Of a stretch of 64,000 nucleotides of DNA, positions 63,760-64,000 are shown one piece after another (position 1 is the first letter of the stretch; each line of letters opens with the position of its first letter). The notes under the pieces are model-generated. The model saw only the letters and a program-made list of their open reading frames with translations, was not told the origin of the DNA and searched no databases. This DNA comes from Gemmatimonadota bacterium. GTDB lineage: Bacteria; Gemmatimonadota; Gemmatimonadetes; Gemmatimonadales; GWC2-71-9. The stretch lies in assembly GCA_003223395.1 (NCBI GenBank), contig QHUZ01000020.1, forward strand, positions 62,001-126,000. Direction: 5' to 3'. Both the position numbers and the translations under genes were made by a program.

Positions 63760-64000
63760 ATGTCTGAGGGGGCTGGGGGGGGGCAGCGAACACGCCGGAT
63801 CGTTGCGCGCGTGATCGTCGCGGTGTTGCTGGGCATTGTGACGGGCTACGGAGTCGGCCAGAGCATGGCGAGCGATGTCGCGCGCGGCCGCGCCCTTACC
63901 ATGAAGGAGTACGTCGCCAACTTCGACGAATACCGGAACAAGTTGATGGGCAACGGCAGCCCGCTGTGGGCCGCGGTCGTTGCCGGCGTGTTCATGGTGC
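63760..64000 (+). CDS. Membrane protein, N-terminal part (runs off the window)
   Basis: From ATG 63760 the frame is open to the window edge (80 codons). It begins MSEGAGGGQRTRR, with a G-run like those elsewhere, then a hydrophobic helix (IVARVIVAVLLGIVTGYGVG) and a second one at the edge (PLWAAVVAGVFMV). The start of a further transmembrane protein; family not recognisable from this part. Confidence 0.6.
   Translation, partial: MSEGAGGGQRTRRIVARVIVAVLLGIVTGYGVGQSMASDVARGRALTMKEYVANFDEYRNKLMGNGSPLWAAVVAGVFMV

Overview
The window is dense, high-GC bacterial chromosome (about two thirds G+C by eye) with nearly every gene on the + strand and most neighbours joined by ATGA, GTGA, TTGA or TAATG overlaps. 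It looks like a free-living diderm: MurE carries the meso-DAP motif DNPR, and there is an outer-membrane barrel protein and several lipoproteins. The mix of a Che system with MglA, roadblock, PATAN (DUF4388) and TPR proteins, a DUF3098 protein, a ComFB gene beside comEC and a split methylmalonyl-CoA mutase suggests Gemmatimonadota or a close relative. That placement is inference; there is no rRNA here to test it.

Layout. (1) 1-249: tail of an RluA-type pseudouridine synthase. (2) 242-17498: one apparent operon of about 19 genes: three cheW, cheY, cheA, cheC, cheR, cheD and cheB wrapped around an MglA-like GTPase, three roadblock/LC7 proteins, two PATAN-TPR proteins, two further TPR proteins and an unusual protein made of two DnaA-type AAA+ ATPase modules with no DNA-binding domain. 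No chemoreceptor is encoded. (3) 17516-20692: membrane gluzincin, DUF3098 protein, tRNA-Val, secreted TPR protein, tRNA-Asp and a clear terminator. (4) 20703-37391: division and cell-wall cluster rsmH-ftsL-ftsI-murE-murF-mraY-murD-ftsW-murG-murC-ftsQ-ftsA-ftsZ plus an M23 peptidase, without mraZ, murB or ddl, continuing through hisA, a VWA-like membrane protein, ftsY and recG to 42742. (5) 42762-44407 (minus): a small exported protein and a PQQ-repeat lipoprotein. (6) 44393-48712: an asnS gene broken by an internal deletion and frameshift, a small stand-alone transcription unit with its own promoter, perfect Shine-Dalgarno and terminator, rtcB, a proline-rich protein, a decayed GNAT acetyltransferase and a secreted protein. 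(7) 48837-63746: mazG (minus) divergent from alr-deoB-cdd-lipoprotein-barrel-mtaB-miaB-comFB-comEC-fbp-mcmA and a serine beta-lactamase-like hydrolase; a membrane protein runs off the right edge.

How it works together. The first operon reads as a signalling machine that couples a CheA-CheY phosphorelay, with CheR/CheB/CheC/CheD adaptation, to a small-GTPase polarity switch (MglA plus roadblock regulators). The tandem DnaA-like ATPase is its most novel component.

A second theme is the number of short repeats carried in frame inside ordinary genes: perfect palindromes in mtaB and comEC, a palindrome that supplies the stop codons of two convergent genes after recG, G-run microsatellites in cheW, ftsI and murE, GACGG repeats in murF, a protease and a barrel gene, and a 15-bp unit shared by two linkers. 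A third is promoters with the -10 box so close to the start codon (asnS, rtcB, alr, murC) that leaderless transcripts are likely.
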